From Natronohydrobacter sp. (GTDB lineage: Bacteria > Pseudomonadota > Alphaproteobacteria > Rhodobacterales > Rhodobacteraceae), in contig SKGU01000307.1 in the NCBI GenBank assembly GCA_007117255.1, forward strand, positions 1 through 15,010: a stretch of DNA of 15,010 nucleotides, written 5' to 3'. Position numbers and translations under genes: made by a program. Of this stretch, positions 14,749 through 15,010 are shown piece by piece. The notes under the pieces were generated by a model. The model saw nothing but the letters and a program-made list of their open reading frames with translations, had not been told where the DNA came from and did no database searches. The stretch's first letter is position 1. The number at the start of each line of letters is the position of its first letter.

Positions 14749-15010
14749 ATGGCCACGACGACAGGTTTGATTCTGATCGCGACCACCCTCGTGACCGCCA
14801 GCGCGGTAAATCAAGCGTTTGCCTCTGACGACGTCGCAAAACTTCGGATCATCGACAGAGATCAGGTAAGGTTGCTTGATCTCAAAATGCTACAGGAATT
14901 GGGAGCAATCGAGCTCTCGACATCCACACCGTGGACAAGCGGTGTGCAGCATTTCCTTGGCACGCCATTGCAGATGATCGTGCAAGATATCGACCCTCAG
15001 GCAAGCCTTA
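14749..15010 (+). CDS. Exported molybdopterin-binding-domain-like protein (5' part only)
   Basis: An ATG at 14749, preceded by GGAGA at 14736-14740, opens a frame that continues past the window end, giving 87 visible residues. A signal peptide covers about residues 1-25 (MATTTGLILIATTLVTASAV, then NQAFA). The visible mature part includes LDLKMLQELGAIELSTSTPW (45-64) followed by TSGVQHFLGTPLQMIV. The 'TSTPWTxGVxxFxGxPLxxxL' pattern matches the small exported oxidoreductase-like proteins that carry a molybdopterin-binding (sulfite-oxidase-type) domain in alphaproteobacteria. Whether it binds a cofactor cannot be judged from this fragment. It is divergent from the hybrid histidine kinase across 151 AT-rich bases, suggesting shared regulation and perhaps that it feeds a signal to the kinase. 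Confidence 0.75.
   Translation, partial: MATTTGLILIATTLVTASAVNQAFASDDVAKLRIIDRDQVRLLDLKMLQELGAIELSTSTPWTSGVQHFLGTPLQMIVQDIDPQASL

Overview
The window looks like chromosomal DNA of an alphaproteobacterium, most likely a marine or soil Rhodobacterales (Roseobacter/Paracoccus-like). The grounds are moderately high G+C, GC-rich third codon positions, dense plus-strand operon packing with ATGA overlaps, and protein families typical of that group. No rRNA, tRNA, CRISPR array, insertion sequence or phage gene was seen.

Region A (about 250-10246) is a regulated catabolic and uptake unit. A LysR-type regulator (251-1171, minus) is divergent from a long plus-strand run of eight genes. These are an Ldh2/DpkA-family NAD(P)H-dependent 2-keto acid/imino acid oxidoreductase (1264-2265), an NAD(P)+ aldehyde dehydrogenase resembling alpha-ketoglutaric-semialdehyde dehydrogenases (2284-3735), an M19 'membrane dipeptidase' homologue with a remodelled metal site (3732-4736), a 560-residue protein I do not recognise (4733-6415), a roughly 207-residue DUF3726-like protein (6399-7022), and a complete glycine betaine/proline-type ABC importer: binding protein (7065-8027), permease (8102-9160) and ATPase (9173-10246). 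The first five are joined by short gaps or overlaps. The binding-protein gene is followed by a perfect 10-bp hairpin, which may raise its expression above that of the permease and ATPase. The simplest reading is that the importer brings in a quaternary ammonium or betaine-like compound that the upstream enzymes degrade under LysR control. The exact substrate cannot be read from the sequence. No Rieske demethylase, dimethylglycine dehydrogenase or hydroxyproline deaminase lies in the window.

Region B (10247-12308) is looser. It holds a DUF599-like four-helix membrane protein (10501-11211), a stretch of about 306 bases with no confident gene but an open, coding-like minus-strand frame, and a small exported protein with a Thr/Ala/Ser/Asp-rich segment and a possible PRC-barrel-like C-terminus (11518-12090). 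A strong hairpin follows that gene.

Region C (12309-15010) has a membrane-bound hybrid sensor histidine kinase (12309-14597, minus). It is divergent from the 5' end of an exported protein that resembles the small molybdopterin-binding-domain oxidoreductase-like family (14749 to the window end). The pairing suggests the exported protein and the kinase act in one signalling module.
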